Assembly: GCF_008065375.1 (NCBI RefSeq)
Contig: NZ_VJYI01000028.1
Span: 62,001 to 126,000, forward strand
DNA: 64,000 bases
Source: Nonomuraea sp. SYSU D8015
GTDB taxonomy: Bacteria > Actinomycetota > Actinomycetes > Streptosporangiales > Streptosporangiaceae
Reading direction: 5' to 3'
The position numbers and the translations under genes are program-made. Of the stretch, positions 16,235-23,893 are shown piece after piece; the stretch's first letter is position 1, and the number at the start of each line of letters is the position of its first letter. A model generated the notes under the pieces. That model made no database searches and had not been told where the DNA came from. It saw only the letters and a list, made by a program, of their open reading frames with translations.

Positions 16235-16265
16235 ACGATGCAGGCTGACGTGGGGTGAGGGTCAA
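16235..16265 (-). promoter_or_regulatory. MerR-type promoter with 19-bp spacer
   Basis: On the minus strand TTGACC (16265-16260) and CATCGT (16240-16235) are separated by 19 bp, the long spacer typical of MerR-activated promoters. A CTCAC...GT(C)AG dyad lies in the spacer. The predicted start is within 1 nt of the ATG at 16227, so the message would be leaderless. Confidence 0.6.
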
Positions 16266-16297
16266 GCGGGCTGGACTCTCCCATGGGGGGAGGGGCC

Positions 16298-17098
16298 ATG
16301 CTGGGGGGCGTGGAGGAAGATCTGCTGCCGATCGGGCAGTTCGCCCGGCTGAGCCGGTTGAGCGTCAAGCAGTTGCGGCACTACGACGAGCTGGGGTTGC
16401 TGCGGCCGGCGTACGTGGATCCGGAGAGCGGCTATCGGTATTACCGGGCGGCGCAGGCGCGGGAGGCGTTGTCGATCGGGTTGCTGCGGTCGCTGGACGT
16501 GCCGTTGCCGGTGGTGGGGCGGGTGCTGACGGGTTCGCCGGATGCGCTGAAGGCGGTGCGGGACGGGCTGGAGGCGGAGCTGGCGCGGCGGCGTCGGACG
16601 CTGGCGGCGCTGGAGCGGGTGATGGCGGAGGGGTTGCCGTCGGCTCCGGTGCGGCTGGTGTGCGAGCCGGCGCGGCGGGTGGCCGTGGTGCGGGAGCGGG
16701 CGTCGGGGCCGGAGGATGTGGGCCGGGCGACGTCGGCGGCCGTGGCGCGGCTGCTGGGCTGCGGCGTGGCGGCGCCGGTGCGGTTGATCGGGTTGTTCCC
16801 GGTGGTTCTGGGCGAGGGGGTCGAGGTGACCGTCGCGCTCGTGCTGGAGGAGCCGGGCTGGGAGGTGGGCGGCGGAGCGGAGGTCGAGGTGCTGCCCGGC
16901 GGCCGGTTCGCTTGTGCGACGCACGTGGGCCCGTACGACCAGGTCTCGTTGACGGCGCATGCGGTGCTGGCCTGGTGTGCCGAGCGGCGTCATCCGGTGC
17001 GGGGTCCGATTCGCGAGGTGTATGTGTCGGATCCGGCGGTCACGCCGCCGGATCAGCTGGTCACTCATCTGATGATCTGTGTGGAGGAGGAGTCGTGA
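16298..17098 (+). CDS. MerR family regulator with GyrI-like effector domain
   Basis: The product is about 266 residues and BmrR-like. DLLPIGQFARLSRLSVKQLRHYDELGLLRPA is the MerR HTH, a coiled coil lies around 75-115, and the C-terminal GyrI-like small-molecule domain follows from about residue 125 (VRLVCEPARRVAVVRE to GPIREVYVSDP). Several starts are possible: ATG 16283, ATG 16298 or GTG 16310 (VEEDLLPIGQF). The domain order suggests a regulator that senses a hydrophobic or cationic drug. Its stop overlaps the GTG start of the broken GyrI-like gene (GTGA), so the two formed an operon. Confidence 0.87.
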   Translation: MLGGVEEDLLPIGQFARLSRLSVKQLRHYDELGLLRPAYVDPESGYRYYRAAQAREALSIGLLRSLDVPLPVVGRVLTGSPDALKAVRDGLEAELARRRRTLAALERVMAEGLPSAPVRLVCEPARRVAVVRERASGPEDVGRATSAAVARLLGCGVAAPVRLIGLFPVVLGEGVEVTVALVLEEPGWEVGGGAEVEVLPGGRFACATHVGPYDQVSLTAHAVLAWCAERRHPVRGPIREVYVSDPAVTPPDQLVTHLMICVEEES

Positions 17099-17563
17099 TC
17101 CCTGTTCTGGCGTCGTACGGCCCGGTGACGTGCCTGGGGGTGACGGGCATGGGGGGCCGGGGGGTGAGGAGCACGTGGCGGCGATCGGCGCTTTGTACGC
17201 CGTCGCGTCGGTGATGGGCGGCCCGGGCTGGAGGTGCCGCGGGAGTTGTGGCGGTGGCATCTGCTGCTGCCGGCGGTGCGGGCGTCGGAGGCGGGGGCGC
17301 TGGAGCGGGCGCGGGAGGCGGTGCGGGCGTCGGGGGCGGCGGTGGACCGGGTGCAGGTGGTGACGTTCATGGAGGGGGAGTGCGTGGAGCTGGTGCACGA
17401 GGGGCCGTTCAGTGAGGAGCAGGTGTCGCTGAAGGTGATGGAGGAGTTCATGGCGGGGCGTGGGCGGGTGGCGAACGGGTTGCATCATGAGGTGTATCTG
17501 ACGGCGCTGGACGATCCGTGTCCGCGGACGGTGTTGCGGCGGCCGGTGCGGGCGGCCCTGTGA
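17095..17563 (+). pseudogene. GyrI-like small-molecule-binding protein, two frameshifts
   Basis: Three successive frames reconstruct one GyrI-like protein. VIPVLASYGPVTCLGVTGMG starts at the GTG overlapping the upstream stop. GGPGGEEHVAAIGALYAVAS follows in a second frame, then LEVPRELWRWHLLLPAVRAS through VELVHEGPFSEEQVSLKVME to the end at 17563. The breaks sit in G-rich runs (about 17150-17165, where GGGGGGCC and GGGGGG occur, and about 17222-17232). Homopolymer-associated indels may be real decay or assembly error. An internal GTG at 17234 could still make a 109-residue C-terminal piece. Confidence 0.7.
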
Positions 17564-17598
17564 GGGGCTTGGGGTTCATCCCGGGGCGGGGTGGGCCG

Positions 17599-17633
17599 CT
17601 ACCTACGTAGAAGACATAGGTACCTATATGGGG
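17599..17633 (+). promoter_or_regulatory. Shared 35-bp element upstream of DUF5999/HATPase operon
   Basis: This AT-rich element begins CTACCTACGTA and ends GTACCTATATGGGG. It matches, in the same orientation relative to the gene, a second element at 21763-21728 in 25 of 35 positions. It ends 95 bp before the ATG of the DUF5999 gene. It probably carries a regulator binding site or an upstream promoter part. Confidence 0.6.
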
Positions 17634-17728
17634 ATTTTTCACCTCTTTCTTGGGGTGGTGGCGGAGGCACTCTGATGCTGTGACCCGCGAAGGGCGGGGA
17701 ACACCGACGATCACAAGGGGTCGGAGTC

Positions 17729-17926
17729 ATGTGCCAGCATCTGCCTCCCTGTCCGCCGGCCGACGCCGTCGGCCGCGAGGCCGCCCGCCTGGTGGCCTAC
17801 CACCCCGAGCAGGGATGGGGCCTGCTGTGCAACGGGGTGGTCTTCTTCGACGACACCGGCGAGCTGCTGCCCGACGGCCGCAGCGTCGTCCCGGGGCCGC
17901 CCGCGCTCGCCAGGGCCGCCGCGTGA
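17729..17926 (+). CDS. DUF5999 family protein
   Basis: The product is 65 residues: MCQHLPPCPPADAVGREAAR, then LVAYHPEQGWGLLCNGVVFF and DDTGELLPDGR. This pattern is that of DUF5999, a short family widespread in actinomycetes and commonly encoded next to ATP-binding anti-sigma-like proteins, as here. Cysteines at positions 2, 8 and in LLCNG are conserved in appearance. A GGAG ribosome site precedes the ATG. The stop overlaps the next start (GTGA). Function unknown. Confidence 0.85.
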   Translation: MCQHLPPCPPADAVGREAARLVAYHPEQGWGLLCNGVVFFDDTGELLPDGRSVVPGPPALARAAA

Positions 17927-18339
17927 GCGTCGCGGCCGTTCCCCCACCGGCCGGGCTGAGGGTGTCGTGGACGTTCACGCCCGAGCCCCTGTCGGTGCCG
18001 CGCGCCCGTCACGCCCTGCGGGCGCAGCTGGCCGACTGGGACCTGCGCCACGCCGCCGACTCCGCCGAACTGCTGGTGAGCGAACTGGTCACGAACGCGA
18101 TCGCGCACGCGCGCGGCCTGGTGCACCTCAGCGTGTCGGCCGCCGCCGGGCTGCTGCGCTGCGAGGTCGAGGACGCCTGCGCCCGCCTGCCGTGCCGGCG
18201 CCGGGCCGGCGGCGACGACGAGGGTTTGCGGGGCCTGCACCTGGTGGTGGCGCTGTCGTCCGGCTGGGGCAGCACCCGCACCGGCCGCGGCAAGGCGGTG
18301 TGGTTCGAGCTGCCGGCGACCTGCGCCGTGGACGCGTGA
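17923..18339 (+). CDS. HATPase_c anti-sigma-like ATP-binding protein
   Basis: The product is 138 residues with the single-domain GHKL fold of RsbW-type kinases. The N box is ELLVSELVTNAIAHARG (Glu/Asn present), and the G1-like region is CEVEDACAR; the G2 region is GLHLVVALSSGWG with the terminal GKAVWFELP strand. RsbW-like proteins phosphorylate an anti-sigma antagonist or sequester a sigma factor. Here the partner is unknown. It is translationally coupled to DUF5999 and shares an upstream 35-bp element with the other HATPase gene at 21.2-21.6 kb. Confidence 0.85.
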   Translation: MSVAAVPPPAGLRVSWTFTPEPLSVPRARHALRAQLADWDLRHAADSAELLVSELVTNAIAHARGLVHLSVSAAAGLLRCEVEDACARLPCRRRAGGDDEGLRGLHLVVALSSGWGSTRTGRGKAVWFELPATCAVDA

Positions 18340-18587
18340 GATTCCCCTGCTCACGCGCCCCTGCGGCGCCGGCGGGCCGCGCGGGCGTGGCGCGGGCCAC
18401 CCCTCCGGGCCCGCGCCGCGCCCGCCCTTCCCAGGTCAAGCCGGGGTCGCGGCGGCGTCATGCGAAGCAAAAATCTTCCTGTGGGTTTTTGACGCGAACG
18501 TCCCCAGATAACGGCCGGGACATAACCTGGGGGCGACGACGGGGCCGCGGCGTCATGGTGACCCGGCCCGCCGTCGCGCGAGGCACC

Positions 18588-20936
18588 ATGACAACGGTGA
18601 CGACCAGCTCCTCCCGGGGGCAGCTCGAGGGCGGCCTGCCGGCCGAGGTGACGAGCTTCGTAGGGCGTCGGCAGGAGGTGGCCGAGGTCAGGCAACTGCT
18701 GTCCGCCTCCAGGGCGGTCACGCTGACCGGCGTCGGCGGGGTCGGCAAGACCCGCCTGGCGCTGCGCGTCGGCCAGGAGGTGCGCCGCGCCTTCCGTGAC
18801 GGCGTCTGGCTGGTCGAGCTGGCCGCGCTGGAAAGCCCCGGCATGCTGGCCGAGACGGTCGCCGAGGCCCTGCAGATCCGCGACCACAGCGCCGCGCCGC
18901 CGCTGAAGGTGCTGACCGACCACCTGCGCGACAAGCAGGCGCTGGTCATTCTCGACAACTGCGAGCACCTGGTCGGCGAATGCGCGGTGCTGGCCGACAC
19001 GCTGCTGCGCGCCGCACCCGACCTGCGCATCCTGGCCACCAGCCGGCACGTGCTCGGCATCGCCAGCGAGCACGTGGTCCCGGTGCCGACCCTGCCGGTG
19101 CCCGACGGCGACACCGCCCGGCCGCTGGAGGCGCTTCAGCAGGCGGACGCGGTGCAGCTGTTCACCGAGCGCGCCCGCGCCGTGGTGCCCTCCTTCGCCG
19201 TCACCGAGGACAACCGCGACGTCGTCACCGCCATCATCGGCCGCCTCGACGGCCTGCCGCTGGGCATCGAGCTGGCCGCGGTGCGGCTGCGCGCCCTGTC
19301 GGCCCGGCAGCTGCTGGACCGTCTCGACGACCGCTTCCGCCTGCTGACCGGTGGGTCGCGGTCGGTGCTGCCGCGCCACCAGACGCTGCGCGCCCTGATC
19401 GACTGGAGTCACGCCCTATGTTCGGAGGAGGAACGGCTGCTATGGCATCGAGCCTCGGTGTTCGCCGGGAGCCTGGACCTGGAGGGGGCCGAGACGGTCT
19501 GCTCCGGGACCGGCATCGACCGCGAGGACGTCCTCGACCTGGTGATCGGCCTGGTGGACAAGTCCGTGCTGATTCGAGAAGACCACCCGGACGGCGTCCG
19601 CTACCGGATGCTGGAAACGCTGCGCCAGTACGGCCGCGAGCGGTTGTCCGCCCGCGGCGAGGAGTCGCAGCTGCGGCGGCGGCATCGCGCTTATTATCGC
19701 GATCTGGCCGCCCGCGCCCGTGCGGAGATGTTCGGGCCCGCACAGGTGGCCTGGTTCACGCGACTGCAGCAGGAGCACGCCAACCTGCGCCTGGCCCTGG
19801 ACGGCTGCTTCGCGACGCCCGCGGACGCGCGCACCGGGCTGAGCATGGCCACCGACCTGCTGTATCACTGGATCACCAGTTATTACCTGGGTGAGGGACG
19901 CGGCTGGCTGGAGCGGGGGCTGGCCGCCGCCACCTCACCGGACGACGTACGCGGCCGCGCGCTGTGGGCCGACGCCTGGCTGGCGGTCATCCAGGCGGAC
20001 GTGCCCGCCGCGGCCGCCCGGCTGCACGAGTGCCGCGGCATCGGCGAGCGGCTGGGCGACGAGTCGATCCTCGGCTACGCGGACCTGTTCTCCGGCATGA
20101 TCGCCATGTGGGAGGGCCGCACCGGCGACGCCATCGGATGCTACGAACGGGCGCTGGCCCGCCACCGCCGCACCGGGGACCCGGTGGGGCTGGCGCTGTC
20201 GCTCATCCGCATGTCGCTGGCGCGTTCCTTCCTGGGCCAGTCGGGGCCGGCCATCGCCGCGGCCGAGGAGTGCCTGGCGGTGTGCGACGCCCACGGGGAG
20301 GGCTGGCACAAGGCGTACACGATGATGGCGCTGGGCGTCGAGGTGTGGCGTCAGGGCGACCTGGAGCGGGCCACGGAGCTGGAGCGGCAGAGCCTGGAGT
20401 TCAATCGCTCGCTCGGCGACTGCCTCGGCGTCGGCATCACCACCGAGGTGCTGGCCTGGATCGCCGCGGCGCAGGGGCACTACGAGCGGGCGGCCCGCCT
20501 GCTGGGCATCCTGCGCACGCTGTGGGCGTGCGCAGGGGCGCCGCTGTCGGGGTACGGGCATCTGGCCGGCTACCACGACGAGTGCGAGGCCCGCACGCGT
20601 GAGGCGCTGGGGGAGGCGGCCTTCGCCACGGCCGTGCGGCGGGGCGAGCGGCTGAGCCACGACGAGGCCCTCGCCTACGCGCTGCAGGAGGAGCCGCCCT
20701 GCCCGGAGGCCAGGCAGGAGAGCAAGGAGGAGCGGGCGCCGCTGACCCGCCGCGAGCGGGAGATCGCACAGCTGGTCGCCCGGGGCCTGACGAACAAGGA
20801 GATCGCGGCGTCGCTGGTGATCGCCCAGCGGACCGCGGAGGGCCACATCGAGCACATCATGACCAAGCTGGGCTTCAACTCCCGGGCGCAGATCGCGGTC
20901 TGGGTCGGCGAGCAGGCCCGCGGTGGCGAGCCGTAG
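18588..20936 (+). CDS. LuxR-type STAND ATPase regulator
   Basis: The product is 782 residues. The N-terminal NB-ARC-like ATPase has Walker A GVGGVGKT (48-55), Walker B QALVILDNCEHL and the GLPLGIELAA motif. A helical/TPR-like array fills about 350-690, and a LuxR HTH ends the protein (LTRREREIAQLVARGLTNKE then IAASLVIAQRTAEGHI, about 719-775). This AfsR/LAL-like architecture is common in actinomycete regulators of secondary metabolism or stress. The ATG at 18588 is preferred; an in-frame ATG at 18555 exists. A strong hairpin follows the stop. No obvious target gene is adjacent. Confidence 0.88.
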   Translation: MTTVTTSSSRGQLEGGLPAEVTSFVGRRQEVAEVRQLLSASRAVTLTGVGGVGKTRLALRVGQEVRRAFRDGVWLVELAALESPGMLAETVAEALQIRDHSAAPPLKVLTDHLRDKQALVILDNCEHLVGECAVLADTLLRAAPDLRILATSRHVLGIASEHVVPVPTLPVPDGDTARPLEALQQADAVQLFTERARAVVPSFAVTEDNRDVVTAIIGRLDGLPLGIELAAVRLRALSARQLLDRLDDRFRLLTGGSRSVLPRHQTLRALIDWSHALCSEEERLLWHRASVFAGSLDLEGAETVCSGTGIDREDVLDLVIGLVDKSVLIREDHPDGVRYRMLETLRQYGRERLSARGEESQLRRRHRAYYRDLAARARAEMFGPAQVAWFTRLQQEHANLRLALDGCFATPADARTGLSMATDLLYHWITSYYLGEGRGWLERGLAAATSPDDVRGRALWADAWLAVIQADVPAAAARLHECRGIGERLGDESILGYADLFSGMIAMWEGRTGDAIGCYERALARHRRTGDPVGLALSLIRMSLARSFLGQSGPAIAAAEECLAVCDAHGEGWHKAYTMMALGVEVWRQGDLERATELERQSLEFNRSLGDCLGVGITTEVLAWIAAAQGHYERAARLLGILRTLWACAGAPLSGYGHLAGYHDECEARTREALGEAAFATAVRRGERLSHDEALAYALQEEPPCPEARQESKEERAPLTRREREIAQLVARGLTNKEIAASLVIAQRTAEGHIEHIMTKLGFNSRAQIAVWVGEQARGGEP

Positions 20937-20947
20937 AGGCTGCCGGG

Positions 20948-20991
20948 CACCGGTTCCGGTCTACTGCGGGGCACAGGGGCCGGAACCGGCC
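20948..20991 (+). terminator. Hairpin after LuxR-type regulator
   Basis: CCGGTTCCGG (20950-20959) and CCGGAACCGG (20980-20989) form a perfect 10-bp stem with a 20-nt loop, beginning 13 bp after the stop codon. No U-tract follows, which is usual for actinobacterial terminators. Confidence 0.55.
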
Positions 20992-21047
20992 ATGTCGCAG
21001 AAGGCCGCAGCGGGTCGCAGGAGGGTCGTAGGGGAGGGGCGGGGGCG

Positions 21048-21143
21048 TCAGTACGGCAGGCGCCGTCCCGACGGGGTCCGCAGGTCGGCCTCGTGGCCGC
21101 CGGTGCGCGGCTTCTTGGCCGGGCGGATCTGGATCCTGCGCAC
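21048..21143 (-). CDS. 31-residue basic micro-protein
   Basis: A short frame starts at GTG 21143 and is preceded by a strong GAAGGAG ribosome site with 9-bp spacing. It encodes a peptide beginning VRRIQIRPAKKPRTGGHEAD and ending PSGRRLPY. It is rich in Arg and Lys, has no Cys, and lies 32 bp downstream of the HATPase gene on the same strand, so it is probably co-transcribed. I do not recognise it. It could be a small regulatory partner of the HATPase or a peptide precursor. Confidence 0.5.
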   Translation of the reverse strand: MRRIQIRPAKKPRTGGHEADLRTPSGRRLPY

Positions 21144-21175
21144 AGTCGGTGACTCCTTCGATCGGCGTGGGGCGT

Positions 21176-21643
21176 TCAGATGTGGGGCCGGACGCGGAGC
21201 TCGAACCAGACGACGGTGCCGGCGGCGCCCCAGCAGCAGGCAAGCTCCTCCAGCGGCGTGAGGTCGCGCTCTTCCACGTCGTGGCCGTGCCGCTGCTCGT
21301 CGACCTCGCAGCGCAGCAGGTCGTCCTCGGCCGACAGCGTCACCTTGATCTTCTCGGCGCCGTGGCGCAGCGCCTCGCCGACCAGGTGCGCGGCCAGCAG
21401 CTGCGCGGGGCCGGCCTGGGTGTCGAGCTGCCAGGCCGACAGGCGGGCCGTGACAAGCCGGCGCGCGGTGGGCACGGCCGAGGGCCGCGCCGACAACGTC
21501 CAGGACACCGTGCGTTCCTGGCCGGTCCATCCTGTGCGGATCGCCAGGTCGTTGCCCATGGCGAGGAGCCCGTTCCAGGATGGGAGCCGCCAGGCGGACG
21601 GTTGCCGCGGCATGTCGGCTTGGGAGGGTTGAGTCTGACACAT
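21176..21643 (-). CDS. HATPase_c ATP-binding protein, second locus
   Basis: The product is about 155 residues. The GHKL N box is AAHLVGEALRHGAEKIKVTL, followed by DLLRCEVDEQRHGHD and a terminal GTVVWFELRV strand. The usual N-box Asn is not present (EALRHG), so ATP hydrolysis or metal binding may be altered. The ATG at 21643 (MCQTQPSQADMPRQPSAWRL) is preferred over an upstream ATG at 21709. It has a GGAG site, and the MCQ beginning mirrors the DUF5999 gene that shares the same upstream element. A 31-residue micro-ORF follows. Confidence 0.75.
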   Translation of the reverse strand: MCQTQPSQADMPRQPSAWRLPSWNGLLAMGNDLAIRTGWTGQERTVSWTLSARPSAVPTARRLVTARLSAWQLDTQAGPAQLLAAHLVGEALRHGAEKIKVTLSAEDDLLRCEVDEQRHGHDVEERDLTPLEELACCWGAAGTVVWFELRVRPHI

Positions 21644-21727
21644 GGCTCCCACGTCGATCCTTTCCCCCGGTGGTGTGAGCACGTGTCCAGCATGTGTGAC
21701 GCTCCTCACGCAACAAGACGGGACAAA

Positions 21728-21763
21728 CCCCTATATCGGTACGTAGATGGCATACGTACGTAG
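21728..21763 (-). promoter_or_regulatory. Shared element, second copy
   Basis: Read on the minus strand this begins CTACGTACGTA and ends GTACCGATATAGGGG. It aligns with the element at 17599-17633 and ends 84 bp before the ATG at 21643, against 95 bp for the other copy. Palindromic TACGTA steps suggest a dimeric binding protein. Confidence 0.6.
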
Positions 21764-21991
21764 TGCCTCCGTACAGGAAAACAGGGGGAATCCCGGGAGA
21801 GATGGCGCGCGACCGCCGGCCGGTCTGCCGCCGGCTGCCTGACCGGCGCCCACCTCAAGACCGCCCTCCCCGCCTCAGGTCGCACACCCCGCCACTGCCT
21901 GGCCGTCCCGACCCCGGGGCCGCTCAACCAGGAGGCCGATCAACCAGTCGGCTGAAGATCACGATGACGGACCGCTCTGCGAGCAGATAAC

Positions 21992-22022
21992 AATACCGGT
22001 ATTGGAATACCAGGGATAGAAT
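21992..22022 (+). promoter_or_regulatory. Operator and -10 of XRE gene
   Basis: The 12-bp perfect palindrome AATACCGGTATT (21992-22003) is followed by a half site AATACC (about 22006-22011). A -10-like TAGAAT (22017-22022) places the transcription start on the ATG at 22029. This fits an autoregulated, leaderless XRE gene. Confidence 0.6.
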
Positions 22023-22028
22023 GAGGCC

Positions 22029-22280
22029 ATGGTGCGACCTCCGCTGACCCCCGAAGAGCGGCTCCGCGGCGAGCAGCTCGGCCACATGCTGCGGCAAGCC
22101 CGCGGCGAACGCAGCATCGTCGAGGTCGCCGCCGCGGCCGGCATGTCCGCCGAGACCCTCCGCAAGATCGAGACCGGCCGGATCGCCACACCCGCGTTCT
22201 TCACGATCGCGGCCCTGGCCGACGTGCTCGGCATCTCCCTCGACCAGCTCGCCGTCCGCTCCACCCCCGCCCCCACCTGA
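22029..22280 (+). CDS. XRE family helix-turn-helix regulator
   Basis: The product is 83 residues, essentially one HTH_3 domain: RLRGEQLGHMLRQARGERSI, then VEVAAAAGMSAETLRKIETG and ALADVLGISLDQLA. The proteins of this group are short autoregulators, often with no separate sensor domain. The palindrome directly upstream suggests it represses itself. No toxin or phage gene is adjacent, so it is an orphan regulator in this window. Confidence 0.88.
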   Translation: MVRPPLTPEERLRGEQLGHMLRQARGERSIVEVAAAAGMSAETLRKIETGRIATPAFFTIAALADVLGISLDQLAVRSTPAPT

Positions 22281-22399
22281 CCACCCCGACGGCCCACTCC
22301 CCAGGGCAGGCATGTGGGCCGGGGGCAGCGGGCACGTGGCGCCGGAGCTCATCGCACAGGAGGTATGCGCTTGTGCCGAGCGCTGCCTCACGGATACCA

Positions 22400-22670
22400 C
22401 AACCGCTCTCCAGGTCGAAGCGGCGCAGGAACGCCTGCCAGAGCCGGTCGACATCCTGCTCGCCGGCGTCGGTGCCTGACCACCACAGCCACAGGGTGGT
22501 CGACCTGGAGCCGGATGACCGTGCCTTCGATGATGGGCCAGGTCGCCGGGTAGTCCCGCCAGGCGGCTCGGTGGGTCAGGGTGGGTGCAGTCGATCCCAC
22601 GCCATCGCGGTCGCGCTGCCGTACCGGGTGGTGTCGGTGATGGTTGTCGCGTGGGGGTGGCCCAGGCCCA
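22400..22670 (-). mobile_element. Decayed transposase fragment
   Basis: Translating the minus strand gives two in-order pieces in different frames: TTITDTTRYGSATAMAWDRL, HPTLTHRAAWRDYPATWPII and EGTVIRLQVDHP, then LWLWWSGTDAGEQDVDRLWQ and AFLRRFDLE. This is a typical internal part of an actinobacterial DDE transposase (NF041680-like family), where the text runs IEGTLIRL...LWLW...VDRLWQAFLRRFDLEHTFR. Ends and both termini are missing, and a frameshift lies near 22498. It sits directly beside the chimeric gene, suggesting an old insertion or deletion event. Confidence 0.6.
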
Positions 22671-22690
22671 AGACCTCCACAATGTGGAGA

Positions 22691-23542
22691 TTACGCCTTT
22701 TCGAGCCGACTGGTCAGCGTAAGCAGTACCAGCGGGATCACGACGGCCGCCGTGAGTGCGGTCAGCAACGGCACGCGCTCGCCGGGCGTGAGATGGTGCA
22801 GCAACTGGATGTGGATCGCCAGGTGCGGCGCGGCGAACGCCAGGTACACGGCGAGTGCCGTACGGGCCATGCTCCGCCGTACGATGAAGACGCTCACGCC
22901 CAGCACCACCGACGTGGCCAGGCTCATCGCGCCGTAGTCCATCATCAGATGCGCGTTGTAGGGCATGCGCATCCCCACCCAGGGAATGTCGAAGAACGAG
23001 CGGGGGAACAACAGCGCCCAGCTCCCCACGGCGAACTGCGCCACGGCGACGCCGACCAGCTCCTCGCCGTCCCGGGCCAGCAGCCCCAGTGCACCGTTCA
23101 CCTCCGTAGCCGACAGCCTCACCCCCTGACCGGCGATGCTCAACGAGCCCACCAGGTAGCGCGCCACCTGGGAGACGCCGGAGATGGGCCGCCGGGCAGC
23201 GCCGACCCTGCCGCCACCGTCCACCCACACGGTCACGTCCTCGGCCAGCACCTTCTCCAACCCCGGTAGGTCCCCCTGTTCCGCGGCTGCCAGGAAGCTC
23301 TCCACCAGGTCGCGGGGATAGGCCTGGTCCACCCGGCGATCGGAGTCGCCACGCGCCTCGGCCAGGCGCCGGCGAGCTCGGGTGTACAGCTGCCGGGAGT
23401 TCGCCTCCGACGAGTCGATGACCTCGGCCACCTCCCGATGGCTGTAGTCGAAGGCTTCTCGCAGGACGAACACCGTCCGATAGGCCAACCCGAACAGCTT
23501 CGAGCGGTGCCGCTCGAACTCCTCAACCGCATCAACTGTCAC
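22691..23542 (-). pseudogene. Internally deleted SigJ sigma factor fused to membrane-protein tail
   Basis: From GTG 23542 the 283-residue frame begins like SigJ (VEEFERHRSKLFGLAYR), then jumps at about residue 22 straight into sigma region 4 (TVFVLREAFDYSHREVAEVI, then EANSRQLYTRARRRL). About 110 residues, including region 2, are missing. The SnoaL-like SigJ C-terminal domain follows (VDQAYPRDLVESFLAAAEQG to VAVAQFAVG). From about 23022 the sequence becomes the end of an unrelated membrane protein (SWALLFPRSFF, YNAHLMMDYGAMSLA, PHLAIHIQLLHHL) with three hydrophobic segments. Without region 2 it cannot work as a sigma factor. Confidence 0.7.
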
Positions 23543-23893
23543 GCCCACCAGCCTCTCAGGCCGCCTTGCGGGGCTTTGCGGGCCCGGTCGCCTGGATGGC
23601 ATGAGCGGCGTCGCTCGCCCTGCGGCAGTGATCGGGGACGCGCTGAGCAAGTCGTGCGGTTCATTGAATTGAGCGGAGCCGCGCGGCGGCGTGGAATCCG
23701 AAGCTCCGTGATCCTGACCTCCAACCGCGCCCCGGACGCACTGGTATCCGCTCTTCCCCAACCTGGTCGTGGGCCGAGCGGACGGGTGCCGGTTCGGGCC
23801 GGCCGGGGAACGCGACGACGGACACCGGCCGCGACCGTGCGCGAAGATCTGCGCCTCCAGGATTCCTCGGGTGACAGATCTACTGACCGGTTC
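23543..23893. other. Gap without supported gene
   Basis: This region lies between the SigJ chimera and the intact ECF41 sigma gene. Several frames are open, including one continuous with the chimera upstream of its GTG, but none shows recognisable protein sequence. It may be debris of the same deletion event. Confidence 0.5.
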
